A stretch of 64,000 nucleotides of DNA from Owenia fusiformis (lineage: Eukaryota > Annelida > Polychaeta > Sabellida > Oweniidae): NCBI GenBank assembly GCA_903813345.2, contig CAIIXF020000009.1, positions 27,068,740 to 27,132,739 of the forward strand, given 5' to 3'. How positions within the stretch are numbered: the first letter of the stretch is position 1; each line of letters opens with the position of its first letter. Made by a program: the position numbers and the translations under genes. A model generated the notes under the pieces. The model had not been told where the DNA came from and searched no databases. It saw nothing but the letters and a program-made list of their open reading frames with translations. Shown one piece after another: positions 1-11,324 of this stretch.

Positions 1-335
1 TTTAGCTGATATTTTAAACATCATTAATTCTAAAACAAAAAATATAATTATTTATAATGTCCCAACTATTACTATTGCAACCAGTAAAGCAAAACATTTG
101 GGGGCAAGAATTACACTAGCACTGACTTGTTATAACAACACACAGAATTACAATTAAAGTTTGCTTTCTGAAACACTCTCTGAAATGCAGATTTTGGACG
201 CACAAGAATGAAACACAGTAGCAAACAAATCATTGGGACAATCATTTAATAATAAGTAATAAGTGAATGATGTCTAAAACTTGTACAGGTATATACATGT
301 ATAGGTTTTACTGAACATGAGTAAAAAACACTAAC

Positions 336-3300
336 CTGCACTCTTTATATAACCTGCATGGACCAGTCACTAGATGCCCAAACATAAACAATGGCCAGCC
401 GTATGCAGCTTGGGCAAATTTCATATAGTGCGCTAAAGCTTGTATATTCATCCAAGGCTTTATGCCATTATTTTCTAACCTCTGGGAAGTGGCCCCACCC
501 TCTGGGACTTGAGGAGGAATTGAAGTAGACGTAGATGTAGGCTGACTTCTCTGAGCTATAGATCTGAGTGTCTTTGGTCGGCTGTCTTGTTCCTCTTTAA
601 GAAGTATAAATCCAGCTGCAATATCAGTTGGTGTCAAATCAACCTCCTGTAAAAGATGTTGAGAATGTATATACAGTAAAACATGTAATATGGAACACAT
701 CAGTAAGTGGAACACATACATAAGTGAAACACTTTTCAGAGTCCCATTACAATTGACTTAATGTTAAATGGTAGAGGTGTAACTCCCGAGTCAGTAACTC
801 GAGTACAGCTCGTCAGAGCTGCCTATGCATTGGCTCGAGTTGTCCTCTAGAAACTCGCAATCTATTTCAACTCGCGAGCTAGCTATAACTCGAGTCAACT
901 CGCGAGTTTCGCCTATCTTGCAAGCATGTAAAATGAATTCGGGTCCCAGAGATCGTGCAAAATTACTTCATTAGTGGAATAAATATACCAATGATCGCCA
1001 TATTTAGCGCCCGTCACCTAAAAAACACTCTCAAAGCTTCACAAAGTTCAACAAATATCGTGGAATGACGAGTTACACCAAAAATATCAGAAAAAGATCG
1101 ACTATCGAAGGAACTCAACGGGCGATAATAGAGTAGTCATTAAAATTGAATTGAAAAATGGTCCCCTTATTCTCACGTCGTTTACACGACTTTTACATAA
1201 AAAGATGATCTATCATTAAATTAAGATCATAAGTCTTAACTTGAGATCGATAACCAGCAGTCTTTTGTATAAATAATGAAGATAATCCGGGAAAACCATT
1301 CATTAATTTGAGGGGCCCTTCTGGGTTTTCTAAAATATTGTTTGGTTAGATTCTAGCGATCTCTCGTCCTTACCGTATGCGGCGACGTCTATACCAGATC
1401 GTTTTTGATTGAAATATGAGATAACTGCAATGAATACCACACTTTCTTATGGCCCCACGTGTTAAATACCTTTTAGATGTGATTAAACCAGAGAAACTTG
1501 CCGCTTGAAGTTACAGTAATTTTGTCTAGCCGGGTTTACAATATGTACTGGACGAAATGAATGAACTCGAGTTTTACTCGAGTTTTGGAAATATTTGGCA
1601 AGTTGAACTCGAGTTGGATTTTTCTGGCGAGTTACACCTCTATTAAATGGACCTCTGCACGTGGAGCACCTTCCTAGTCAATTTAAGGATATGTCATACT
1701 CAAAGGGTACTGTACATAGTTGCCCTGATATTGATTATTGTTTTATATTTTGTAATACTCAAATAGCTACATGATTCAGGATTGAACTTTGGAAGTGACC
1801 CCTTACCTCACTAAAGAATTCTGCAAATAACTGTCCTACATCACTGAATGCATTCTGACTATGCTCATCACATCCCACACAACAGCAGCACAGGTATTTG
1901 CACCTAAATTGAATACAATGTGCATTATAAAACTTCACATTGCAGGCACTTGCCTCAAACAATGTCCACCATCCAACAACATGCTACAAACCTCTCATTT
2001 ATATCACCTGCATAAGAATAGGATATTGATACTTCACTAGAGATACATTCATTATTTACAGCTAATAAACTATATCAACACATGTTTATACAGTAAAACT
2101 TATCTAATTTGAATGCCAAAAGTGTTCAGATTAGCATATGTTCATTTTTCAAGGTTTCTAAATATGTGAATCAATATGGGAGATAATTAAAGTGAGACTG
2201 AGAGAAAATGTTCTCAATGAGAGGTGTTCGTTGAAGAGGTGTTTGTATATGAGAGGTGTTCATATACATGTTTTACTGTACCTCATCTGCCACATTTTCT
2301 TGAATCTGGAACCAGCCTGATGCATTACAGTCTCTGTATCTCCCTCCTCTAAATCTCTTGGTGTTGATGGGTTGGACACGACATGGCTGTTGCCTCCAAA
2401 TGGATCAAACACGACAATTAATCCAACAAGCTCAAGAAACAAGCACACCCATACAGTGACCACTAAAACTTTCACCGTGTTTGTAACATCGACATCACAG
2501 TCTACGGAATCATCAAAGGCCCAGTATGTCCCCATACAAATCCAGGCAACCTCAGGCAAGTGAAGCAGGGCTTTTGTGTAGACCATTTTAGGCATATGAT
2601 GCCTGGGTCGCGTGTCTATGATGGTGCCTTGTAGGCTTATGTACATGATGATCATAAGTAGGACTTCATGGATGGAGATGAGGGTCAGTGTTCCAATGTA
2701 AAACACATGTAGCAGAGGTCCACCTGCACAATCGAATGCATCTCTGTGTAGCGAAAATACAATAGATATCACCACTAACCTGAAAACAAAGAAAATATCA
2801 TTCAAAAGTGTTCAAAGAAAATATAATCTATTTTTTTTAAAAGAAAATATAATATGGAATTGTTTAAATGGCTAGGAATTCAGTATCTGGAAGAATAATT
2901 CAAGTCTCGAGCCAAGAAACTAATTGCTACAGACTTCTTTACAATTTCCTTGAGAATTTTGGTCCTGAAAACTAAGAAATTTAGACAAAATTATTCACCA
3001 CAGACCTACTTTACCAGTATACAAAAGCTCCTTTGACATCCGAGGTAACATAGTGAAACTCCAACAAACATGACTTGATGACATTTAAGTACTAAAGACA
3101 TTATTCTCAGGAAAGAAAACATCTGGTTTGGAGTTTCTTACACCATTGGATAAAGTACATCATTTTCTTCAAAATGATACTGGTTTTGTTTAAAATCATA
3201 TTCTTTCCATCAAAATATTGATAATTTCCTGTTAACTTCCATGGCACCTTAAGGCCAGGGTGCATGTTCGGAATTTTGCTGCATTCCTCAATTACTCAGA

Positions 3301-4834
3301 TGCGAGTAGGTAGTTACCAGTGTCGCCACCAGGTGGCTGATTCGGGGGAATTAACATGGCAGGGTATTACAAAATTCCCTTAAACTTGAATATGCATCAG
3401 TTTTAGTGGTTCACTTTTCACATTACCCTAATGTATCTGATAGTTATACAAACTTAAACATGTCCAGTAAAAGAAACTATTATCTGCCCAACACAAGAAA
3501 ATATTTTTCACTTTTTGTGGTTTTACAACATGGGGTCTATGGGGAATCTCCCCGACCTAGAAATCACATTTTCAAAGAAAATTAAATTTTCAAAGTTGAT
3601 CAACTCTTTTCAAAACCACATTTCTAAATGTAATTTTACATGTAGATTCGAAATATGACATTAAGAAATTCTCCATCTAAAATGTCACTCGACTTTTTTG
3701 TGATTATGAGTCAAAGAAAGCATTCTTGAGTTTCAAATTGACTTCTGTGGTAACTTGAAACCATCTTCTAATTTATTCCACTTACCTTTTATTGTTTCTC
3801 CAAATATATTCTTTGAAAATAGGATTTTAAGGGTGTTAATCAGGGTAATTCTGTGCCATTTTATCAAAAATCTTGTTGCTATCTAGAAACGAGCAATTGT
3901 GATCTTGTTGTTACCTAGGAACGAGCAACTGTGATGTCACGTCACACTCATGTTAATTCTGGAATCACATGGCAGCCATTTTGGAAATTTCAAAAAAGTT
4001 CCCAATTAAAAAGGCTTTAATGCTGTTTACAAATTGGAAACTATGGCAGAATCAACAAAGGGTTTGTGAAATAATTAGGATATGGTTTCAAAATTATGCA
4101 CATGACAATACATGACTACTAAATGCAGGCAGGGACTTTTAATTGCCAAAAAGTCGAGTGACATTTTAGATGGAGAAATTTTTAGTTTGACTGAATTGTG
4201 AATTTTTAATGACATAAATCAAGATTATTTCTACTCGCATCTGGAATATTGAGTCGCATGTTATTTTTCAAACAGGAATCACTCCTTCCCCACATTGACT
4301 ACATCTTTCAGTTTTGCTCTAAGAGTACACGTATGTGCCTAGAAAAGACTGGTGAGATTTTTTTTGTAAAATGTATAAAAAACCAAATTTTCTTGTTTTT
4401 TATATATTTTATCAAAACATTCTTCCATACATTATTTTCTGTGTAAAAAAGTGCACTCGTTGTCCAAAAAATTTCATCGGGTGAACCCCCTTTCTTCAGA
4501 TTTGAGAATCGATATTTACTCATACACTTTTTGGGCCTTGCGGTGATGTGAACCCAAAAATCGCACACCCTTGATAGTTGCTGGTTAACCCCCTGTTCTT
4601 TTCAAGGAGGAAACACTGCGATTCGGTGGCTCCCCTCTATATAGACCAATATTTATTCTATTGGTCTATATAGAGGGGGGACGACAGACTTCCCGTGGGA
4701 AGTGAAATAAATTGTCAAAGAAATATAAAAAAAACTTACCATGCCAAACGAACTACGAATTCAACGAAGCTTGGAACAACTAAATCATCACTTCCTATCC
4801 TCCATCGACGGTTGAAAACGACTAATGCTGGCAT
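336..4834 (-). CDS. DAGLB: Diacylglycerol lipase beta-like, 5' part (four exons; partial)
   Basis: Sn1-specific diacylglycerol lipases release the endocannabinoid 2-arachidonoylglycerol from diacylglycerol at membranes. Coding exons on the minus strand: 4740-4834, 2282-2779, 1807-1903 and 336-646; frames join cleanly across all junctions. Exon 1 starts [18 protein letters not shown], matching the vertebrate DAGL start (FxRRWxxxSDDL). Exon 2 carries the remaining N-terminal transmembrane helices with [10 protein letters not shown] and VVFDPFGG, both close to DAGLB rather than DAGLA. Exon 3 has a cysteine cluster (YLCCCCVG) and LFAEFFSE. Exon 4 has [12 protein letters not shown] and [10 protein letters not shown], just before the lipase domain. 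The GHSLG catalytic serine region is not here; it must lie left of base 1. The exon 4 acceptor is ambiguous by one codon (start at 646 or 643). Bases 1-335 are the next intron and hold no recognisable gene. Two MITEs abut splice sites of this gene. Confidence 0.9.
674..1712. mobile_element. Tc1/mariner-pogo-type MITE, split by a hAT insertion
   Basis: Starts TA|CAGTAAAACATGTAATATGG and ends near GGGTACTG|TA, with TA on both sides. Its internal text (short 'TGGAACAC' motifs) matches the MITEs at 2091, 9227 and 46654. It lies in DAGLB intron 3, with its left end 27 bp from the exon 4 acceptor. The hAT element 772-1642 is inserted inside it. The right end is diverged, so the 1712 boundary is approximate. 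Confidence 0.5.
772..1642. mobile_element. Non-autonomous hAT element (871 bp)
   Basis: Terminal inverted repeats TAGAGGTGTAACTC / GAGTTACACCTCTA fit the hAT YARNG terminus. The element is flanked by an exact 8-bp target duplication TTAAATGG (764-771 and 1643-1650), diagnostic of hAT. Both ends are dense in the palindrome ACTCGAGT and variants (780-910 and 1560-1640). No transposase reading frame is present, so mobility would need a transposase in trans. Confidence 0.85.
2091..2278. mobile_element. Tc1/mariner-pogo-type MITE at a DAGLB splice donor
   Basis: TIRs CAGTAAAAC / GTTTTACTG with TA duplications at 2089-2090 and 2279-2280. The right TA forms positions +2/+3 of the DAGLB exon 2 donor (minus strand G at 2281, T at 2280). 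Internal AGAGGTGTTC-type motifs match the related copies at 9227 and 46654. Non-coding. Confidence 0.7.
3297..4243. mobile_element. Putative TIR element in DAGLB intron 1
   Basis: The ends read CAGATGCGAGTAG (3297-3309) and CTACTCGCATCTG (4231-4243), an exact 13-bp inverted pair. A second, inner inverted pair (about 3666-3699 and 4148-4181) shares about 28 bases including GTCGAGTGACATTTTAGATG. No target duplication was identified and no protein is encoded, so the superfamily is unknown. Confidence 0.5.
4632..4678. repeat. Perfect 20-bp inverted repeat (hairpin)
   Basis: Arms 4632-4651 and 4659-4678 are exact reverse complements (core CTATATAGACCAAT) around a 7-base loop. It sits in DAGLB intron 1, about 60 bp from the exon 1 donor. 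It could be a short MITE remnant or a structured RNA element. Confidence 0.75.
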
Positions 4835-5534
4835 TTCAACGCTAGAGCATGGTTGGTTTGAGAGAATTTATAGAAAGCTTGAAAATATTTTGTTTTTCAA
4901 ACTTACTCTTGTGAACTACGTCATCAAATACCACCACACACAAAAAGTACTGACGTAGTACGCAAGCCGAATACACTACCTGTCAAAACTCGGACACTTC
5001 ATCTCGATTTCCTGGTAAGTCCGTGAGTAATTTGTTAATTTATACAGTACATGATATATCTGTATATAATCCATATATAGAAGTGAAATGATAGGTAAAT
5101 ATTCTCTCTCAAACAACATCTACATGTATTTTTGTTTTCCCCTATTATCGCCCACTACAGTAGAAGTACAGGGAGTCATCCAGGACCACAGTACAGGAAC
5201 CTGTATCAAAACCTGACAGTGACAATACATTGGTGAAAAACAGGTTCCTATGGACCACAGGTGATACTAGTGGGCTGTCATCTCAGTTCGGGACGTCAGC
5301 TCTAAATTTCCGAAAATTACAGAGGATTGTGATTGTTCAATGATGAAAATAGATTAGTGAATGATCGATGGGTATTTGATCGGATAGTTGAGGTGACAGT
5401 AAGCTGCAACACCAATGAAAACTGAGATGACAGGTACCAGAGATTGAGATGACAAGGACTCATACTAAGATGACAGCATTATTTCTTACTTTTGTTGGTA
5501 GAGTAAATGAAAACACGGAATAACATTCTGCATG

Positions 5535-5640
5535 AAGGGCTAATGTGAAAAGTCAGTCCACCCTAGTAGGGATCAAATCCATGACCCCGCGCTTTCCAGA
5601 TGAGTGCTCTACTACTGAGTGATGGAGCTGACTAACTTTC
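5535..5640 (-). repeat. tRNA-derived SINE head or tRNA pseudogene
   Basis: Read on the minus strand this stretch resembles a degenerate tRNA. An A-box-like segment (ACTCAGTAGTAGAGCACTC) is followed by an anticodon-arm-like CTGGAAAGC and a B-box-like GGATTTGATCCC. The arms are not well paired, so it is not a functional tRNA. A SINE body would extend toward lower coordinates, but its end was not located. Confidence 0.45.
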
Positions 5641-5928
5641 CCACATTAACTTTGCATAGCATTGCAGCCATGTCTTAATTATGTATAATTAATAACTTTA
5701 ATAATGAAGTAGTTTAGACAATACATAACAAATAAAATGCATGACCGAGCTTGGGAAGTCTCACTACTGTGGATTGAAATAAGGGATAAATGAAATGAAT
5801 GAAGACAATAATGAATAAGGGGATGGGTTAATATTTCAATGTCTGCCAAAAAACGTTATCAATTAAGTTTGCTCTTAACTTCCCTTCTATCAAAAGTCAA
5901 AATGTCAAATTATCTTTATGCATATCTG

Positions 5929-6475
5929 CATGGGCTTTCAATTAGAAGGGTATGCAACTCTGTGTTATAACATGAGACCTTCAAAATGAGCATTGCCATG
6001 CTTCCCTTTTATGGTAATATTTCAAAAAGTATCAGATAAATGTATATGTTTTAGTATTATTTTGAATAAAAATCAATTTTCAATATGATTTAAGCATAAA
6101 ATATATTCAATATCATGTAAAAGTAAACAAAAAAGACCAATAAGAATAAGAGGTATCAAGATGTCCTCTTCGAGTATTGCATTGTGGGTAATTATTCAAG
6201 AACACATTCCAATAAAAACATAATTTGTGGGAGAATGTTCACTTTCTGTATTGTCATAATTATGATGGATTCCATTTTTTATTAAATTATCAACATGTAT
6301 GGAGATAATCATGTTTTTATTTTTGAGTTATTTCTTTAAATCATCAATAAAAAGTACAAAATAAGATTTTCTTGGAATGTGTACATTCTCCAATTTTGAA
6401 AACCAAGGCAATGCTTATGTTATGCTTATGTATGAATAATGGGAAGTTGCCTACCCTTCTAGTTGAAAGCCCATG
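5929..6475. mobile_element. TIR element with 7-bp target duplication
   Basis: Ends CATGGGCTTTCAATTAGAAG and its imperfect inverse (rc CATGGGCTTTCAACTAGAAG), with similarity continuing about 10 bases inward. Flanks are ATATCTG at 5922-5928 and 6476-6482. No coding capacity. The 7-bp duplication does not by itself assign a superfamily. Confidence 0.65.
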
Positions 6476-6806
6476 ATATCTGGGTTAACATACCTATGAT
6501 CTGTGTAAGAGAAAATCCTGGGAAACTAAAGTCAGTGTCCGTCACCTGATTAAATAGGGTCTTACCCCCTTTTGCCTAACATGATTAATTAAGTTTTTTG
6601 ATGAAAATTGAATTACAGTATTGACCCGGCCCTTTAATGCACATCATGCTAACAACAACAGGCAATGACAATATGATTGAGCCTCCACAAAATCACTCAC
6701 ATTGAGTGGGATTATTGCTAAGCCACTTTGAGGATGTGAATTACAGCTACATGTATTTGTCCATTTAACCCAGATTACACACTGTGTTTTTTCAGTTTCT
6801 GGTAGA

Positions 6807-9675
6807 ATGACTGCCAACTTGAAGTTGAAGAGACTTTTAGAACATTGCGTGAAAAATGACTTCATTTATCCTAAAGAATGTCTTATGGATTACAACTCAA
6901 CGGCATTCACCAGCTTCAATTTTGGACCCCTTGGAACAATACTGCGGCAGAATATCATCAAACAATGGTGGAAATCTGTATGTGTGTCACAAGACAATGT
7001 TTTCCCAGTAGAAAATACTCTCATTGATACATTGACTATGAAGAAGAAAAGAAAAAATTCACAGCAAAAGCAAATTTCTCTTGATACATTGCAGCATTAC
7101 TCTTCAGTATATAATATGGTACAAGGGCAATTACCCTTTGGAATTGCAACGGTTAAGACAGACTTTGGAACAGATGTCACCCAGAAAGAAACTAACAAAG
7201 TTCTATATAACAGTCCGCAATATGCATCAATGCTTCTTTATTATTTTGTACATCCGAGGAATGAGAAAATATCATTTGACTTCTGGAAAAGACATAGAAT
7301 CCAATGGTGGAAGAGTTTCGCTGATAACCCATCAAATTTCACCATGGGTCAGGTGAGGAAAGAGGAGGATTATACTCAGTTAGATATCCTATATAGTTTC
7401 CCCTGGGGTGACGATACCATTGAGACACTGAGGAACTACAATGAAGGATTCCAACCTGGTGCTAAAATGACAAAGGTATAGTAGGGCATGTTTTTGATTG
7501 GTTGTTTTCATGTTACATCCGAGGAATGGTCACAAGCATGTTCTGCATAATTGCTGTATCAATGTTTTGTGACTGGGTTCAGCATTGTGTAACAATTGTT
7601 ACACTTTTGTAAGCATTTGTAATAATGTTATAAGGAACTTTCAAATTGACTTGAATCTTTTTTATTGTCAACATATATAAAGACATGTTATTTGTTTACA
7701 AGTTTATTCATATTGTTGGCACTGGCAGTAAAAATTACAATGGCAATACTTTAAACTTCAGTATTTTATTTTGTTTTATTAAAGGTAAATCTGTATTTTC
7801 TTTTTAGACTGTTAAGAAGAAAAGGTCAAGAAAGTTAGCTGGTGTGGAGGAAGACCCTAATGCTACTATAGCAACCATACCTCACATGTTTGAGACAAAT
7901 GCCGTCTTAGAAAGAGCAGTACTGGCATACCTACTTGATGCATGTAATGATACAAATGGAAAAAGAATATCTAAAAGGAGAAAAAATGATGAAACATTGG
8001 TATGTGCTGTTCTATTTCTTGCTTTGCTTAAAACTTATTAAACTATGGACTTTTAATTAGCACAAAGAATTTGGTAAAATCGGGGGTAAATACACTTCCA
8101 GTAGAAGTGATCCTGTTGATTTGTTACACAGTAAGTTGAGAATTTAATGATGAATCGGAATGCTTGTTGGCTTAATCTTTGGAACATATCTTAAAGTTTC
8201 TTTTTAGAAAAGTGTTAGTATTAATTTAGCTTGCACAGTGTTATTTTTATCAACTCTCTTTTTTTTAGTTGCTCAACTTACACAGGAAACTTGCGCCTTA
8301 CACAGTTGCCCTGTCAACCCCCGAGCGCCCCAATCAACATATTCAAGAGGTGACCAGGCAGTTGGTGCAGGAGTTGAGGAAGGCAGAGATTTCTGTCCTC
8401 AGTACACATGACCCTAGGCCAATAGAGGAGCAATATGAAAGGTATATTATTGTTATAGAATGGTTGTTCCACTATTTGGTATAAATTCTAGTTTTGCAGT
8501 CGTAGGTCAAATATTGTAGCTGTCATTTTTTGTGTGAATACTTTATAATCAAAACCTACAAATAAGTTGGTTATGATATCCAGTTATCAAAATTTCTTTC
8601 TCTTTTGAGGAAATCATGTGAGCTAAATTTCCATGGTATAAACTGGGTATACCTATTGTTGTTTGCTGGAAATATACCATATTTTGGGAATTAGGGGTGA
8701 CAGCAGATTGGAATGGAATTGGAACAGATTTTGGAACTTACCTTCGGAACTTTAAGAATTTTGGCTCCAAATGAGAGAGCAAAATTACATGTAAGCCTGG
8801 TATGTCTTCTTATTGCAGATACTCTGGTATGGGAATTCCATTATGTTTGACACTTCATGAAGGAACTTTGGATAATGGGTTACTTTATATGCGGCATAGG
8901 AACACAAAAATTAAGGTAAAGGTTTAATTTAATGGCATATTATAACTACATGTACACTGTTGGTCAAAAACATGGGATATTGGGCATTTCACAAAAATCA
9001 GTATATTGTCTTTACTATAATCCTGTTAAAATGTATTCCAGGAAACCTTTATTAGTTTGAAGATTTCAATGGATTTTCATGGATTAATTCCTGGGAAATG
9101 TTGTTAGTTACAAATGTGTTTAGTTTTTTTTCCTGACCGGTCCTTGAAAAATTTGCATTAATTGAAATTTTGGGGGGCATTTAAAATGAGGTAATCAATG
9201 GTAAATTGAAAAATATTCCATATATACAGTGAAACCTGTAAAGTGGAACACCTTTAAAATTGGAACACCTCTGTTAGTGGAATACTATCAGAATCCCAAG
9301 ATCAACTGACCTAATGATAAATAAACCTCTATAAGTGGAACTGCTCCCTAGTGGAACACTTTTTTAGAGGTACCAAAGGTGTTCCACTAAGACATGATTT
9401 ATTGTATGAGCAATGGTGTACTGTGTTATATTGAATAAAACATTCTGACAACATTAAGTGAATAGCACACACCTGCAAAGAGCTTTTTACAATACCTTAC
9501 CCTCAATATCACACACTGCGATAATTAAATTTGTCCTTGTGCCCTATATATGGTAAAAATTACATTCATGAAGTAAATGTCACAAAATACTTATAAAGAA
9601 TGGTATTTTTTGCAGGAAGAAATCCATGTAACAAAAGTTTGTGAATATCTACTGAAGTTTCTAGCTGCTGATTGA
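6807..9675 (+). CDS. POLG2: DNA polymerase gamma accessory subunit, mitochondrial
   Basis: Processivity subunit of the mitochondrial replicative DNA polymerase, derived from a class II aminoacyl-tRNA synthetase. Exons 6807-7475, 7808-7999, 8269-8441, 8819-8915 and 9616-9675 join in frame to about 396 aa. Matches to vertebrate POLG2 run through the protein: FNFGPLGTILRQNI and VFPVEN near the N-terminus, LQHYSSVYNMVQGQLPFGIA, FWKRHRIQWWKSFADNPSNF, SFPWGDDTIETL, then LERAVLAYLLDA and the anticodon-binding-like C-terminal domain (NLHRKLAPYTVAL, HEGTLDNGLLYMRHR). It is shorter than human at the N-terminus. Either the mitochondrial leader is short or an upstream exon was missed; the frame is open back to a possible acceptor just before the ATG. 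AATAAA at 9688-9693 lies only 13 nt after the stop. Confidence 0.92.
9227..9404. mobile_element. Tc1/mariner-pogo-type MITE in POLG2 intron 4
   Basis: TA-flanked (9225-9226, 9405-9406). Left end CAGTGAAACCTGTAAAGTGG, and the right end is its imperfect inverse (rc CAATAAATCATGTCTTAGTG), followed in both by GAACACC. Same family as the copies at 674, 2091 and 46654. Confidence 0.65.
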
Positions 9676-11243
9676 AGACACTGTGTGAATAAAGGAGGCT
9701 CAAACAAATTTTTACTCAGGGATGATATCTGGTAAAAATGTTACAGTTCCAGAAGGCAATGTTTTATAAGTAGATGACATTTAGGGGAGAACCCTTGAAG
9801 TAGCCTAAGAGCTTTGCTGAAATAAGTGCCATCAAATTTGGAAATTTGGTGAAGGTTCCTACTAGAGAACCTGAAATGAACAGTTCATAACATGAAATGA
9901 CCAGTTGGGATAGGTTCCCAAATCTTGATATGATTTGTACTTTTAAAGTGGATGTTTTAGAAATGATATCAGTGCCAAATTGAAGTTTCTGATGTGTTCA
10001 ATGCAGTAATAATAAAATTCAGTATCGCATTAAAAATCTGTTGTTTCAATATCAATATCTTTGGACTTGATGGGATAGGAGTAGACATTCACGTTTAATG
10101 TGACAATATATCCAGGAGAATGACAATGGCCTAAATAGTACTAGCTCATTTTCTAAGTTACCAGTAATGAATAAATAATGTGAATCAAAGACAAATGTTG
10201 TTTGTTTTTACAGAGACATACAATTTTATATGTCTATGTTTGTAAGAGAACTTTACTTGCAATATTTGTGCTCTGGTGTAGCAGTTGAGGTTCAAGTCAA
10301 GGTTCGAAAGTGTAACATGTTACACCCCTATAACCATTGGAATAGCCCTGGGGGAATAGCTTACCAGACATCAACATTTTGTTATGTGCTTCAAGTTCTT
10401 TAATGTTAACTGGGAGGCTAACTCTGTTCCAGACGAAATTCTGATTTAATCAATTTTCACCTTTCACAAAAAATAGTTAGAAAAAACCTCATGGGAATTT
10501 AAGATGGAATGAAAATAATGCAGGGCTATGCTTATAAAGGAATAAATGGGCTTATTAGCCTTTTGCAGATTATTGATGTAGATGTAGATGTAATCATCTA
10601 CCATGTATTTCATATCAATAAATTTTTTAACTTAGAAATTGTCCTAATGAATCAACTTTCCCAAACCACAGTTTCTTAATCTTAGGAGCAGGTAAAATGA
10701 AAAATGGTATATATTTTGGTATGATATTTTCCTTGGCCAATATCATATTTTCCCTCAGAATAAAATTCATATTCCATCCCTCTCATTAAATAACCTCTGT
10801 TTACCACTTGTCAATGTTGTCAAAACAGAACAGACATATCAATACAGTAGTTAAAACTGGGGTTTACAGCTAAGACGTTTAATTACTGGTAGGTGAAGCA
10901 AAACCAAAAGCAAACCTGCGCTACACACCCCCTTCATGGGACGTAGGGCTGATAAAACTTAATGGTTAATGAAAGCCCATGGTTAAATATACAAATACAG
11001 AATCATCAATAAATGTGCAAACAAATTTATGCATTTTAACACATTTTAAAACTTTTTTCAAATTTATGAGGTGATATGCCGATGCCTCTCTTGTGTGGCT
11101 TGTACCTGGACAATGATTAGCATAACATATCAATTTATTAAAATAAATAACCTTGGAAATTTTTCTTTGAATATATAACATCTATCAGCATAACATATCA
11201 AATGAAAGGTGGTGTAGAAGAGTGCAAGGAAATAAAAATATGG
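9676..11243. other. POLG2 3' flank to tRNA gene
   Basis: Contains the POLG2 3' UTR with candidate AATAAA signals at 9688 and near 10010. Beyond that I see only AT-rich sequence with no coherent reading frame or recognisable repeat. Confidence 0.5.
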
Positions 11244-11324
11244 TGGCAGTGGTGGGATTCGAACCCACGCCTCAATGAGACTGGTGCCTAAAACCAGCGC
11301 CTTAGACCACTCGGCCACACTACC
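11244..11324 (-). tRNA. tRNA-Leu (anticodon UAG)
   Basis: The 5' end at 11324 gives acceptor stem GGTAGTG paired with CACTGCC, then discriminator A at 11244. The anticodon arm is CTGGT-TTTAGGC-ACCAG with anticodon TAG. A class II variable arm and a T-arm with GGTTCGAATCC (intact B box) are present. No intron and no encoded CCA. Length (81 nt) and sequence are typical of eukaryotic cytosolic tRNA-Leu(UAG), so it is probably functional. Confidence 0.95.

Larger units (their letters stand above)
4835..6806. other. Divergent intergenic region between DAGLB and POLG2
   Basis: About 2 kb separates the two start codons, which point away from each other, so it should hold both promoters and 5' UTRs. 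It contains a tRNA-derived SINE-like stretch and a TIR element with a 7-bp target duplication. No TATA box or CpG island could be assigned by eye. A possible acceptor (TTTTTTCAG, 6789-6797 region) just before the POLG2 ATG leaves room for an upstream exon. Confidence 0.6.

Noticed and set aside
11130-11318. Minus-strand frame MAEWSKALVLGTSLIEAWVR
   Set aside because: It is the conceptual translation of the tRNA-Leu gene and its flank, a well-known annotation artefact.
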